64,000 bases of DNA from NCBI RefSeq assembly GCF_017355205.1, contig NZ_JADIJK010000020.1, forward strand, positions 1 through 64,000. The letters are read 5' to 3'. Position numbers and translations under genes: made by a program. This DNA is from Bacillus sp. SD088 (lineage in GTDB: Bacteria > Bacillota > Bacilli > Bacillales > Bacillaceae_C). Below are positions 41,750-51,445 of this stretch, one piece after another. The notes under the pieces are model-generated. The model searched no databases. It worked only from the letters and a program-made list of their open reading frames with translations, and had not been told where the DNA came from. The first letter of the stretch is position 1; every line of letters begins with the position of its first letter.

Positions 41750-43544
41750 GGCGATATACCTCCCATTCCAAAAATAAAATGAATAATGCAAGGGTTGCAA
41801 AAACAGTCCAAATCTCATTTGGGTGTTTCTGATTATCTCCACCAGTCTCCTCATTTTCAGTTTCAATTGTAAAACTGTCCTCTGGTGAAATGTATTTCTC
41901 CTCTTCATCCACAATAACTGCGAAAAGCCGCTCTTTTAAGCCAAATTCTGTTTCTTCTGCAACCTTGTATAGGCCAGGGCGTTCTGGAGCAATTAAAATG
42001 GAATTATCTATATTCATGTCAGCTATTGTCTCATTCTCTTCATTTAAAATAGTACTACTAGTCACTCCAGTGGAATAAGCAATTTCTTTTCTTTCATTCG
42101 ACTGTAAATATCCAAGCAGCTGGTTTTGATCTGTGAGATAATCAATCGCATTATATAAAAAGATTGGAAAACTGGAATGCATTGGCCAATCAGTATCCTC
42201 CATATCAAACCCGAGCAATATGATCGGACTACCCTGATAATTCCCTTTACTGATTATGGAAGTTTCCCCACTCGATACAATTGCTTGGAGCTCCGGCATA
42301 GTAAATGGATAGCTTTTTTGAATATAGACCTCCTCTATATCTACAAACTGTAGAAGGGAATCATCGCTAACCGCTTTTAATCTTGTCTGTAACATCTGCT
42401 CATTTTTGATATTAAATGGTTCACCCACCGTTGGTGAAATTATAAGCTTTGGTCCATTTGGCCAGTTTTCAGCTGGAACGTTACTAAGCACATAGATTGC
42501 GTTTTCTGTTTGTGGAACTTCATTCAGTTCTTCAATTTGGATTATATCAGTGCTTAAATGCGATAAAGCTTTTGTGAGAAATGAATTCATCTTGCCCACC
42601 AAATAAAAAGTTGGCTGTCTGTCCTCTCCAAGAAATGCAAAACTGGCATTGTCTGCCTGAAAATGATCCTTATTAACAATCATAGCTTTATAATAAGGCT
42701 TTTCTGGTAAGTCCTGGATATGAATCTGGGTCGGTTTTTCTGGATCAACTGTTTCTTCAATTTCGGCAAGTTTTTCATCTTCAAAAACGATTTGAATGGT
42801 AACCTGCTGTTGTTCGTCCATTTCATTCGCGATTGACAATACCCCATTCACAGTGTCTTCTTGTTTAGCCGCGCCGAATGCATGAATGGATAAATTATTT
42901 GTCGTTGTTCCAATATTATGTACTTCAGTCTTATGGCTCAAATGGGTAGTCGTTATTTCCTCTTGCCTTGTGCGATCAGAAAAAACATGTATTTCTCCAC
43001 TTGAATCTGATAAGAGCTGATTGGCTAATTGAACAGATTTATCTATATCTTCACTTTGAAAAGAAGGAGATATATTCTCAATAGCACGCCGCATTTCACT
43101 TTTATTTGTTTCATTCGAAAATAATATTTCTGGTGTTTGTTTAGCAAGAATGGCTGTCAGCCTCTGAGTATCCAATTGATCAATAAGCTCATTCATCTCT
43201 TCTTTTGCCAATTCTAATCTATTATTCTCACCTTCTAGTGCTGTCATTGATGCAGACGTATCGATAACGACTACAATTTGTTCCCCTGAAAGATCACTAA
43301 CGCCAATATAAGGACGAACTAAAGCGAACATTAATAATGTAAGGATGAGTAATTGCAGGTATAAGAGCAAGTGTTGCTGTATTTTCCTCCACCATTTCGT
43401 CGCTTGCCACTCCCGCATTACCTGCTGCCAAAAAAATGTTGATGATACAATTTGTTTTTCATATTGTTTTCTAAATAAATAAAACAGGATAACCCCTAGT
43501 AAAAAGACTGATAATCCTAAAAATCCGGGTGTTAAAAACCGCAT
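41733..43544 (-). CDS. BatA-like VWA membrane protein
   Basis: 603 residues. An N-terminal BatA-type double helix (FLTPGFLGLSVFLLGVILFYLF and LLLYLQLLILTLLMFALVRPYI, the spacer being basic) leads into a VWA domain with MIDAS DTSAS at 95-99. A long extracellular beta-rich region includes another GATase-like stretch (NAIYVLSNVPAENWPNGPKLIISP). One C-terminal helix follows (WTVFATLALFILFLEWEVY). Overlaps the next VWA gene by 17 bases and follows the DUF58 gene by 9. Confidence 0.85.
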   Translation of the reverse strand: MRFLTPGFLGLSVFLLGVILFYLFRKQYEKQIVSSTFFWQQVMREWQATKWWRKIQQHLLLYLQLLILTLLMFALVRPYIGVSDLSGEQIVVVIDTSASMTALEGENNRLELAKEEMNELIDQLDTQRLTAILAKQTPEILFSNETNKSEMRRAIENISPSFQSEDIDKSVQLANQLLSDSSGEIHVFSDRTRQEEITTTHLSHKTEVHNIGTTTNNLSIHAFGAAKQEDTVNGVLSIANEMDEQQQVTIQIVFEDEKLAEIEETVDPEKPTQIHIQDLPEKPYYKAMIVNKDHFQADNASFAFLGEDRQPTFYLVGKMNSFLTKALSHLSTDIIQIEELNEVPQTENAIYVLSNVPAENWPNGPKLIISPTVGEPFNIKNEQMLQTRLKAVSDDSLLQFVDIEEVYIQKSYPFTMPELQAIVSSGETSIISKGNYQGSPIILLGFDMEDTDWPMHSSFPIFLYNAIDYLTDQNQLLGYLQSNERKEIAYSTGVTSSTILNEENETIADMNIDNSILIAPERPGLYKVAEETEFGLKERLFAVIVDEEEKYISPEDSFTIETENEETGGDNQKHPNEIWTVFATLALFILFLEWEVYRRGITG

Positions 43545-43553
43545 AGACTCACC

Positions 43554-44426
43554 TCACACAATCCAGCCTTTTGATAATAGTTCTTTGAATAAAATATCTT
43601 CCAGGGAGCTACTGGCATTACATTGAATAAAACCAATTCCCCGCATATGACAAAACTTCTGGATTGCTTCGGTATGTCCCAGAAGTCTGGTTTGATATTG
43701 TTTTTTTATTGAACTGCTCATAGAAACATTCATAAAGTTTTGTGTCTCACTGTCAATCAACTCGAGATCTCCTTGAAAGACGGGGTTGATCTCTTCTTCA
43801 GTCAAAATCTGAATCACAAATAACTCCTGTTTGTAGCCCTGCATTTTTTTTAGAGCGGTCTCGATTTTTTCAGGTGCTTCCATTAGATCACTTATCAAGA
43901 TCGATACACTGGACTTTGGCTGAATCACCTTTTGAATCGATTCTGAAAAGGTAATCGGCCGCTCATTTGAATTGACATTCTTTACATAATGAATAAGCCG
44001 ATTTGAAAAGGCTCGCCCTTTTTTGTACATAAAAGGATGATTGTCTGAACCAATTGGAAAAACCCCCACACGATCATCACTTGCAAGAGACATGAATCCA
44101 AGAGCAGCAGTGAGTCCTTTGGCAAACTCCCACTTCCTTGAAAGAAGTGTCATTGATTTGGAGCAGTCAATATAAAGAGAAATGACTAATTCCTGTTCAT
44201 CAAGATACCTTTTGATATAATGCTTGTTTGTCCTTGCATATACATTCCAGTCGATCAGCCGTAAATCATCACCAGGCTGATAAAAACGGTAATCGGAAAA
44301 CTCCAATGAAGTACCAGATCTCATCGAACGTCTCCCACCTTTTTGATGTCCACGCCTCATTCGTTTCGATTGCAATTGATGCTTAGAGAGCCTGTACATG
44401 AGTGTGCTTGACAGAAATTCTTTCAT
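43554..44426 (-). CDS. DUF58 protein (MoxR partner)
   Basis: 290-residue soluble DUF58 protein, a VWA-like fold. The family signature SGTSLEFSDYRFYQPGDDLRLIDWNVYARTNKHYIKRYLDEQE (given in parts: SLEFSDYRFYQPGDD, IDWNVYART) lies near residues 35-80, followed by the MIDAS-like DCSKSM and SDLMEAPE. DUF58 proteins are encoded next to MoxR ATPases almost universally. Starts with a 4-base ATGA overlap with the moxR stop. Confidence 0.93.
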   Translation of the reverse strand: MKEFLSSTLMYRLSKHQLQSKRMRRGHQKGGRRSMRSGTSLEFSDYRFYQPGDDLRLIDWNVYARTNKHYIKRYLDEQELVISLYIDCSKSMTLLSRKWEFAKGLTAALGFMSLASDDRVGVFPIGSDNHPFMYKKGRAFSNRLIHYVKNVNSNERPITFSESIQKVIQPKSSVSILISDLMEAPEKIETALKKMQGYKQELFVIQILTEEEINPVFQGDLELIDSETQNFMNVSMSSSIKKQYQTRLLGHTEAIQKFCHMRGIGFIQCNASSSLEDILFKELLSKGWIV

Positions 44427-45427
44427 GACTGATCAGAACCAATTGTTTCGATGATCTCTTTAATTATTTCATCACTGCTGATCCCTGTCGCTTCCCCTTC
44501 AAAATTCAAGAAAAGCCGGTGCCTTAGGACAGGCAATGCAGCATGTTTGATATCTCCTCTTGAAACATGGTACCTTCCACTCGCAAGTGCTCTGACTTTT
44601 GCAATTTTAACCAAACTTTGCAACCCGCGTGGTCCAGCTCCATAGCGTACAAATTTCTTTACAGATTCCGGAGAGTTTTCCGTCTCGGGATGTGTTGCCA
44701 TGACCATATTTACCGCATAATCCAGTATATCCTCGGAAACAAGTAATTCTAAAGCTAACTGCTGGATTTCGATGATCTCAGCGGCATTCATAACCCTTGA
44801 TAAGCTGTTTGTCTTTGTTCCGGTAGTATTTACAATGATCTGTTTCAAATCCTCTTTTGATGGATACTCAATATTAATTTTTAGCAAAAATCGGTCCATT
44901 TGCGCTTCTGGTAATGGATATGTACCTTCTAAATCCAACGGATTCTGTGTTGCCAATACAAAAAAGGGCTCCTTTAGTTGTTTTGTATCGCCCATCACAG
45001 TTACCGTTTTTTCCCCCATTGCTTCAAGCAGTGAGCTTTGCGTTTTTGGAGTTGCCCTGTTTATCTCATCCGCTAATACAATATTGGCAAACACTGGACC
45101 TTCGTGAAAAACAAATGACTGCCGCTTCCCATCCTCGGAAGGTTCAATCATCATTGTTCCGGTAATATCTGAAGGCATCAGATCAGGTGTAAATTGTATT
45201 CTGGAAAAACTTAAGTCCAAGCATTCGGAAACAGTACGGACAAGCATTGTTTTCCCAAGTCCAGGCAAGCCTTCCAAAAGCGCATGTCCTCCAGCAAATA
45301 TCGCCCATAACACTTGATCGATAATTTCATCTTGTCCAACAATAAATGATGCTATTTCAGCTTTTGCTGCTGCTATTTTGTCCATTACTTCCTGATGCTG
45401 CTTTTCTTTCATTTGAATATCAGGCAA
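44423..45427 (-). CDS. MoxR-family AAA+ ATPase
   Basis: MoxR AAA+ chaperone-like ATPase, about 334 residues. Walker A GLPGLGKT (53-60), Walker B ANIVLADEINRA, sensor 1 LATQNP, arginine finger in PEAQMDRFLL and the lid helices. The frame runs back to 45457 (GTG), inside the upstream gene; a TTG at 45427 with GGAAGGGG nine bases upstream is used here, and ATG at 45412 is an alternative. Presumed to remodel the VWA proteins of the same operon. Confidence 0.92.
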   Translation of the reverse strand: MPDIQMKEKQHQEVMDKIAAAKAEIASFIVGQDEIIDQVLWAIFAGGHALLEGLPGLGKTMLVRTVSECLDLSFSRIQFTPDLMPSDITGTMMIEPSEDGKRQSFVFHEGPVFANIVLADEINRATPKTQSSLLEAMGEKTVTVMGDTKQLKEPFFVLATQNPLDLEGTYPLPEAQMDRFLLKINIEYPSKEDLKQIIVNTTGTKTNSLSRVMNAAEIIEIQQLALELLVSEDILDYAVNMVMATHPETENSPESVKKFVRYGAGPRGLQSLVKIAKVRALASGRYHVSRGDIKHAALPVLRHRLFLNFEGEATGISSDEIIKEIIETIGSDQS

Positions 45428-45431
45428 ATCC

Positions 45432-47036
45432 TTATTCCCCTTCCGGATTAAGTTCACTAAAATACTCTTTCACTGCATCTTCCAAATATGCAGGTAAGTC
45501 CATTCTTTCAACACTTTCCCGATAAGTACGCTCATAATTGCCATAGACTTCTTCATATGAACGTACATTTCCTTTTAATACAGGAGCTTCAGGTGCCAAT
45601 TGCTGTTCACCACTGCCTTCTCCCAATGCTCCCAAATCATTTTCTATTGATTCTTCTCCGTCAATTTTTTCAGGAATCATCAATTCACGGGAGCCTTGCC
45701 CGAACCCGGCACCGGACCCCGATCCCGCTCCACTTCCGCCATTTCCGCTACCAGAGCCGGAACCACTACCAGAGCCATTTCCTGCCCCTGAGCCGTTTCC
45801 TGAGCCAGACCCACTGCCATTTCCTGAGCCTTGTCCCTGTCCATCTTGGCCCTCTCCATCCTGCCCCTCTTCATCTTGTTCCTGACCGTTTGAATTGTTG
45901 TTATTTCCACTAGAGGTTTGCCCATTGTCCCCTTGATTATTGGCTGTTTGTGAAGCAAATGAAAGCTTACCTGAATTCGATATGCCAGTATTTGTTATGC
46001 TTTGATTCAATGAAGTAGCTAGCTGCTGCAACTGCTCCTGAGAGATTGCCAATTGATTTAGTGAGCCAGCATTTTCGATTAAAGTACCAAGCTGCTCCTC
46101 TAAAGCTCCCAGCAGTTCCTCCCTTTCTTCTTCAGTCATCTCAGCAAAGCCACTTGCTTTTTCCCCAGTAACATCAGATAACAACTTTTCCAAATCCTGC
46201 TGTTGCTGTTTAGAAAGTGCTGGCAGCTCTTCACTCAATTGTTTCAGTGCTTGTTTCATCTTTTCGGAATCAACTTCATTTAATGCAGCCTGAAGCTCAT
46301 CAAATTCATCTAAACCGTCAGCTAATTTCTGTAATCGCTGTTCATCTGTTCGTGCATCCTGCTTCATTTCTTCAAGACCAGCTTCTTTTTCCAAAAGCTT
46401 TGCCAGCAATTCTTTACTTTTGTCTATATCAGCTGTTTCTTTCTTCAATTCTTCTATTTGCTCACTTACTGTTTCATCATCAACTAACTTTTCTATTTCC
46501 TTTTTCGCCTCTTCCGCTATTTTCTTATCTGTTTCCTTCTGTTTAGCAGTCTCCATGACATCATTCGGAAAAATCAGCGATAATCCTGCAAGGGCAAACA
46601 GCAATAAGGAAATCAGCAATTTCTTCCAATAAAATAGCTTCAGCTGGCTTTTCTCAATTTCTGGCAAAGATTCTTTCATATGTGATAAGGCGTCGCGCCT
46701 CTGTAACTGACTAAAAGAAGATTCGTCTTTTAAATAGGACAATGCTGTTTTTACCCTGTCTTCAGCCACGTAATGATCAAATACAACCGCCGCATTTGTA
46801 TTGTTAGGCTTTTTAAAATAGGCGACAATGATTGTAAAAAGCATGATACTTCCTGCAAGGATCAAAATCGATTGATAGAAATACATAATTGGTGTTACTC
46901 GTGCGATTGTGGCTGTGAGTACTGTTGCAACACCGACAAGTAATAAACCCATATGAAAATAGCTGCTAAAGTGTTCGATAAGAAGCCTGCGTTTGCACAC
47001 TGTCAACAATTTTAAAAATTGTTTTATCTCATTCAT
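45432..47036 (-). CDS. Coiled-coil membrane protein with Gly/Ser-rich linker
   Basis: 534 residues. Three predicted helices (~28-48, ~52-72, ~137-157), then a long acidic coiled coil (~165-345, e.g. EEAKKEIEKLVDDETVSEQIEELKKE), a low-complexity Asn/Gln/Gly/Ser region (~365-455; GSGNGSGSGSGNGSGAG) and a conserved C-terminal segment (SYEEVYGNYERTYRESVERMDLPAYLEDAVKEYF). The end motif is typical of DUF4175-type proteins adjacent to moxR. The Gly/Ser DNA is GC-richer and internally repetitive. Probably a structural link between membrane and envelope. Confidence 0.8.
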   Translation of the reverse strand: MNEIKQFLKLLTVCKRRLLIEHFSSYFHMGLLLVGVATVLTATIARVTPIMYFYQSILILAGSIMLFTIIVAYFKKPNNTNAAVVFDHYVAEDRVKTALSYLKDESSFSQLQRRDALSHMKESLPEIEKSQLKLFYWKKLLISLLLFALAGLSLIFPNDVMETAKQKETDKKIAEEAKKEIEKLVDDETVSEQIEELKKETADIDKSKELLAKLLEKEAGLEEMKQDARTDEQRLQKLADGLDEFDELQAALNEVDSEKMKQALKQLSEELPALSKQQQQDLEKLLSDVTGEKASGFAEMTEEEREELLGALEEQLGTLIENAGSLNQLAISQEQLQQLATSLNQSITNTGISNSGKLSFASQTANNQGDNGQTSSGNNNNSNGQEQDEEGQDGEGQDGQGQGSGNGSGSGSGNGSGAGNGSGSGSGSGSGNGGSGAGSGSGAGFGQGSRELMIPEKIDGEESIENDLGALGEGSGEQQLAPEAPVLKGNVRSYEEVYGNYERTYRESVERMDLPAYLEDAVKEYFSELNPEGE

Positions 47037-47038
47037 TT

Positions 47039-47893
47039 TTAGGCGGCTCCTTTTTTCACTTTCTTATCTGGACGAAGTTTCTTAATACTGATAAACAGGC
47101 AGAGAAAACTGATCAGTAAAAATGAAATGATGAAAGCTGCAGTCATGGGAAACTCAATCCCCGAGATTCTATTAATCTCATTTGCCATTCCTTCCTCAAA
47201 TGTATTAAATAAAATAATAAATGGATTAAGCATGGACGTGATATATGGAAAAACCGAAGTCTGGTTTGCACTTTGATAGCTGATAAGCTGTACGACAAAT
47301 AGGGTTATAAACGCAGTTCCTGCTGTTATAAACAAAGTGATTCCATATGTAATAATGGTGGCAACAATTGTTTTTCTAATGATTGTTGAAAAAAGCACCC
47401 CGATACTGCCAACTGTCAGCATTGTCACAAGATACAGAGCGAATGTCATAAGAAGTAAGCTTGGTGAAACACCACCAAAAAGAAATACAATACTATAGAG
47501 CGGAAGCGATGCAATCATCATCAATAGCAAATAGGCAATCGACGAAAAAAGCTTGCTTAAGATGATGCTTGTTGATGATTGCGGTGTTGTTAGCAAAATA
47601 TTCAGCGTTTGCCGCTCCCTCTCCCCACTAATAACACCTGAAGTTAGACCTGGTGTCATGAAAAGGACTAACGCCATTTGCACAAATGATAACACCATAA
47701 ACATTGTTCTGCTTTGTTCTGGACGAAATATGACTGTGGAAGAATAGGAAAAAATCGTATTCATAAGGATAAAACCAATAGCAATACCCCCTATAGCCAA
47801 TAGATAAAAGAATACACCTAAAGAACTTTTAAAGGAACGAAAACGGAGCTTGATTTCTTTATTTAGCACAGGGTTTATCCAAATTGACTTCAT
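47039..47893 (-). CDS. ABC-2 type transporter permease (GldF-like)
   Basis: 284-residue integral membrane protein with six predicted helices and the ABC-2 signature around GLTSGVISGERERQTLNILLTTPQSSTSIILSKL (in parts: GVISGERERQTLNILL, TTPQSSTSII). Its start overlaps the ATPase stop by four bases. Together they form an ABC exporter; the pair plus the large upstream protein resembles GldA/GldF/GldG. Confidence 0.92.
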   Translation of the reverse strand: MKSIWINPVLNKEIKLRFRSFKSSLGVFFYLLAIGGIAIGFILMNTIFSYSSTVIFRPEQSRTMFMVLSFVQMALVLFMTPGLTSGVISGERERQTLNILLTTPQSSTSIILSKLFSSIAYLLLMMIASLPLYSIVFLFGGVSPSLLLMTFALYLVTMLTVGSIGVLFSTIIRKTIVATIITYGITLFITAGTAFITLFVVQLISYQSANQTSVFPYITSMLNPFIILFNTFEEGMANEINRISGIEFPMTAAFIISFLLISFLCLFISIKKLRPDKKVKKGAA

Positions 47894-48828
47894 GAGAAAT
47901 CCACTCCTTTCGTGATTTCCAGGAATACATCTTCTAAATTCGATTCTTCTTGACTGAAGCCTAAAATAGCAAGACCACTATCCAGTGCTTTCTTGAGCAA
48001 TTCTATCTGTTCTGCATCATTACCTGTAAATGCGAATGACAGCATATCTGTATACTTCTCATTTTTCGTAATTGTTGAAACCCTAGGATCATCTTCAAAA
48101 AACGAAACAGCTTTTTCTACATCGGAGGCAAGCTTGACATTGATAACCTTGTTTGCCTGCAGCTGATTCTGAATGGAAGCTACAGATCCAGATGCGACTA
48201 GCTCACCATTTGTGATGACACCTAATTCATCACACATTTGGGCAAGCTCCGGGAGGATATGTGATGAAATGAGAATGGTTTTCCCCATATTTTTCAGTTC
48301 TTTTAAAACTTCTCTCATCTCGATCCGGGCACGTGGGTCCAGTCCGGAAGCTGGCTCATCCAATATAAGCACCTCTGGATCATGAATAAGGGACCTAGCA
48401 AGACAAAGACGCTGCTTCATACCACGTGACAGTACATCAACATATACATCACTTTTATTCGAAAGATTCACAAGCTCTAATAATTGCGGTATCAGCAATC
48501 TTCGCTCTGCTGCACTGATCCCATAGCTCGCTCCATAGAAATCCAGGTATTCGACTGTTTTAAATTGATCATATACACCAAAGAAATCTGGCATATAGCC
48601 AATATGATTCCGAACTTTCTTCGGCTCTGTTGTCACATCATATCCGTTAACGTATGCTGCTCCAGAAGTTGGGGCAAGCAATGTCGCCAATATTGAAAAG
48701 GTTGTTGATTTACCTGCACCATTATGGCCGACAAATCCAAAAACTGTTCCTTTTTCAATTTTGAGATTTAGCTCATTTAATGCTGTAAAGCTACCGTATT
48801 TTTTCGTCAAATTTATTGTTTCAATCAT
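47890..48828 (-). CDS. ABC transporter ATPase (GldA/CcmA-like)
   Basis: 312-residue nucleotide-binding subunit: Walker A GHNGAGKST near residue 35, Q-loop MPDFFGVYD, signature LSRGMKQRL, Walker B VLILDEPASGLDP, H-loop SSHILPE, and a C-terminal extension ending LEDVFLEITKG. Overlaps the upstream gene by four bases (ATGA) and the permease by four, so translation of the three is coupled. Confidence 0.95.
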   Translation of the reverse strand: MIETINLTKKYGSFTALNELNLKIEKGTVFGFVGHNGAGKSTTFSILATLLAPTSGAAYVNGYDVTTEPKKVRNHIGYMPDFFGVYDQFKTVEYLDFYGASYGISAAERRLLIPQLLELVNLSNKSDVYVDVLSRGMKQRLCLARSLIHDPEVLILDEPASGLDPRARIEMREVLKELKNMGKTILISSHILPELAQMCDELGVITNGELVASGSVASIQNQLQANKVINVKLASDVEKAVSFFEDDPRVSTITKNEKYTDMLSFAFTGNDAEQIELLKKALDSGLAILGFSQEESNLEDVFLEITKGVDFS

Positions 48829-51254
48829 TTTTTATACTCTCCCTCCAGGCTGACAGCTGGAACACGTACCTCAGGATTACTCATACCGCTTTTCTCAAAG
48901 GTCAAAACAATGGAGCCGTCTTCAGTTAAAAATTCATGTGCGTTTTCTTCAAATTCCATTGAACGGTCCTCAAGCGGAAGAAACTCTCCTTTTTCAACAT
49001 TGAAAATAGAAAAAGCTGTATCTTCCTGGGAAAGCTTAACTTGAAGCTTATGAATCGATGCATTATTTATTTTCATTTGTTCAGGCAATTGGTAGGTTAT
49101 CTGATACTTACCTGGCTCTACCACAAGTAAATTTTCCCCTTCAGGTAGACCATTATGAATAATGTCTGCATTGACTCCTTCCAATATGGAAATAGCTGTC
49201 TGAAGTTTTTCCTCAGTTAGCGTAAAATCACCCTCAAAAGAGGAAGTAATATCTACTGCCTGAGTGATCAATGTCTGTGACCCGGAATTCGACTGCTTTT
49301 TATCCATTTCAATTGAGATTATGGAATCCGTTGAAAAGCCGACAATTAATGGCCGATTTAGATTTTGCTGATGTATTTCATATGCCAGCATCATTCGCAG
49401 CAGTTCCTGCTTTTTCCACTCATCTAAACTTTCCTTATTATCTGGTGCACTCTGGCCGTACATCCCAATGGCAGCACCCTGGTATATCGAATTAGCGACA
49501 TTACTCCTCGGTGCACTAAGCGGTATATCTGATTTCTCCGTATCGACTGAAACTTCAGTAGTCGCCCCAGCTTTAATCTCACCTAGTGAATAAGCGTTTG
49601 ATCCTGATAATAAAAAGGCTTCCTCTATATCCATTGAAAGGGCACTATTAATCGTACCAACAAGCTTTTGATTTTCAATTTTTAAATCTGCCATCAATTT
49701 CCCTGTATCGATAGAAGGGATAGCCCCTATGGCAGATCGAATTGACCAATATTCAACATTATTAAATGTTATTTTTGTCTGCTCCTGCCCTTTTTCCACC
49801 ATCGCATGATTCAAATTCAGCTCATCATAATTGTAGTCATTAGTTAAAGGAAATGGATTAAATCCCCTGGGACTTATATTTAATGGATATTCGCCACCAC
49901 TATTTGTCAGGATTGATACTGCCCCATATCCGCTGGCAATGCCAGTATCGTCGATAGAGAGAATACTCACATCGCTCGTTTGTGAGCCAGCAATCCGGTT
50001 CTTTGCTCCTACAAGGAAAATAACCACCGAAACTATGATCGCGACACTAGGAATAATCCACCATGAGTTTTCCCGTTTATCTAACCTTTTCAGAAGAAAG
50101 TAAAGACCAGGTATCAATAGAATCAGATAAACGATGAATAACACAATCAGTGCAGTTACTGGCAAAAATGAAGACGGAAAGGAATTGACAATATTTCCAA
50201 ATTGATCGGACAATTCCTCCATCATGTACTGCTGGCCATTGGTAAATTTATCAACCGTTTTTTGCAGGACATCTTCCCACCAGGCAGGATATAATTCCCA
50301 TGTGGCAAGCGTCTCACTTCCCACGTTAAATGCAAACTGAGTGACCTCACCAAGTCCAAAGCTTTTATTCATTACCATTGGAAGCGAATGATCCGCATAA
50401 ACAACCTTCGTATGCTCAGACACCTCTCCCGTCATAATTTCAACTTGGCTAAAAGAGGGGGTGTTTTCATTTTCTGCTGTCGCAAAAAAATTCAGATCAT
50501 CAAAAGATGTTTGATCATCAATATGTAATAAAGAAAGATTTTGCAGCTCCCCTAGCTGTTGAGATAACCCTGGGGTACTCCCCAGCATTAAATGCCCACC
50601 AGAACGAACCCAGTTTTTCAGAGCATGTTGCTTTTCAGTAGAAACAGTTGATAGATTAAAATCATTGATCAACAGAACATCAAACATCTCTAATCCTGTG
50701 GCATCATTTGGTATATCATCTTCTTTCAATGTGATAAGTTCAATTGACTCAGCATTGTATTTCGAGAGTTTTAAATAATTTAATGAATCGGGTGAATCAC
50801 TTAAAACACCTAAAACAAGCCGATGTTCCGGAAAAAAACCTGGATTTACTTTTTTCCCCAGTGCTCCTTTTATTTCTTCTCCATCTTTCCAACCACCTTT
50901 ATAAAAGCGAATGAGCGAATTCTGGCTTGACTGCGGATTAGAATAATTTTCGACTTGCCCCGGGATTGAGACATTCACAACCTTCTCTTCCCCTGTTGGA
51001 AGCTCAATAGGAACAACGATATTTCCCTCTGATCGGTAATTTGGATTAGAATAAATAACGAGATCTCCTGAAAGATCTTCCCCTTTATTTATAAGTGTGA
51101 TCTCCATAGGAAATCCTTTGCCTATTTGTACTTTTCCATCAATTCCATATTGAACTGAAATGTCTATCTCTTCCTTTGCAGCAACAGACTGTGGAAACAC
51201 AAAAGCAATAAAAAATAGGATAAAAACCGCGATTTTTATAAATGATTTCACCAT
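48825..51254 (-). CDS. Secreted/membrane protein, GldG-like (ABC-auxiliary)
   Basis: 809 residues. Signal peptide (FIKIAVFILFFIAFVFPQSVAA), a beta-rich extracellular region (EIDISVQYGIDGKVQIGKGFPMEITLINKG, split), a GATase-like segment (MFDVLLINDFNLS ... LKNWVRSGGHLMLGSTPGLSQQL), then two central helices (~355-375 and ~390-410) and a further C-terminal extracellular domain. No catalytic motif is evident. First gene of the eight-gene operon. ATG at 51254 follows GGGGGAG; a GTG one codon on has better spacing. The reading frame opens 20 codons earlier without a ribosome site. Confidence 0.75.
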   Translation of the reverse strand: MVKSFIKIAVFILFFIAFVFPQSVAAKEEIDISVQYGIDGKVQIGKGFPMEITLINKGEDLSGDLVIYSNPNYRSEGNIVVPIELPTGEEKVVNVSIPGQVENYSNPQSSQNSLIRFYKGGWKDGEEIKGALGKKVNPGFFPEHRLVLGVLSDSPDSLNYLKLSKYNAESIELITLKEDDIPNDATGLEMFDVLLINDFNLSTVSTEKQHALKNWVRSGGHLMLGSTPGLSQQLGELQNLSLLHIDDQTSFDDLNFFATAENENTPSFSQVEIMTGEVSEHTKVVYADHSLPMVMNKSFGLGEVTQFAFNVGSETLATWELYPAWWEDVLQKTVDKFTNGQQYMMEELSDQFGNIVNSFPSSFLPVTALIVLFIVYLILLIPGLYFLLKRLDKRENSWWIIPSVAIIVSVVIFLVGAKNRIAGSQTSDVSILSIDDTGIASGYGAVSILTNSGGEYPLNISPRGFNPFPLTNDYNYDELNLNHAMVEKGQEQTKITFNNVEYWSIRSAIGAIPSIDTGKLMADLKIENQKLVGTINSALSMDIEEAFLLSGSNAYSLGEIKAGATTEVSVDTEKSDIPLSAPRSNVANSIYQGAAIGMYGQSAPDNKESLDEWKKQELLRMMLAYEIHQQNLNRPLIVGFSTDSIISIEMDKKQSNSGSQTLITQAVDITSSFEGDFTLTEEKLQTAISILEGVNADIIHNGLPEGENLLVVEPGKYQITYQLPEQMKINNASIHKLQVKLSQEDTAFSIFNVEKGEFLPLEDRSMEFEENAHEFLTEDGSIVLTFEKSGMSNPEVRVPAVSLEGEYKK

Positions 51255-51400
51255 ACTCCCCCTACTGTAATGAGCCTCTATTAATTTTCTAAATATATAA
51301 ACAATATAACACATAATGGTTTAAAAAATATACAGAAGTTCTAAATATAGGAATATACAAAAAAGAATTATACCAATATGTACGGCCTATCAAAAACAAA
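51255..51400. other. Promoter region of the envelope operon
   Basis: AT-rich stretch between the operon's first gene and the upstream terminator. Contains the extended -10 at 51367-51375; nothing else is recognised. Confidence 0.4.
51367..51393 (-). promoter_or_regulatory. Candidate promoter of the MoxR/VWA operon
   Basis: Extended -10 TGGTATAAT on the minus strand (51367-51375) with TTGATA 15 bases upstream. About 115 bases before the first gene, and right after the terminator of the mannosidase operon. Confidence 0.4.
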
Positions 51401-51426
51401 AAACCAGCCCCCTCTGGAGCTGGTTT
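51401..51426 (-). terminator. Terminator of the mannosidase operon
   Basis: AAACCAGC pairs with GCTGGTTT around a 10-nt loop, followed by TTTTGTTTTTG on the minus strand. Confidence 0.88.
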
Positions 51427-51445
51427 CACATACGTTATAGATGCG

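Noticed and set aside
41750-41914. N-terminal extension of the VWA/GATase-like protein
   Set aside because: Would overlap the upstream VWA gene by about 180 bases; the GTG at 41749 has a well-spaced GGGAGG.
45488-45913. 141-codon plus-strand frame opposite the Gly/Ser-rich gene
   Set aside because: Antisense shadow created by the low-complexity coding DNA.
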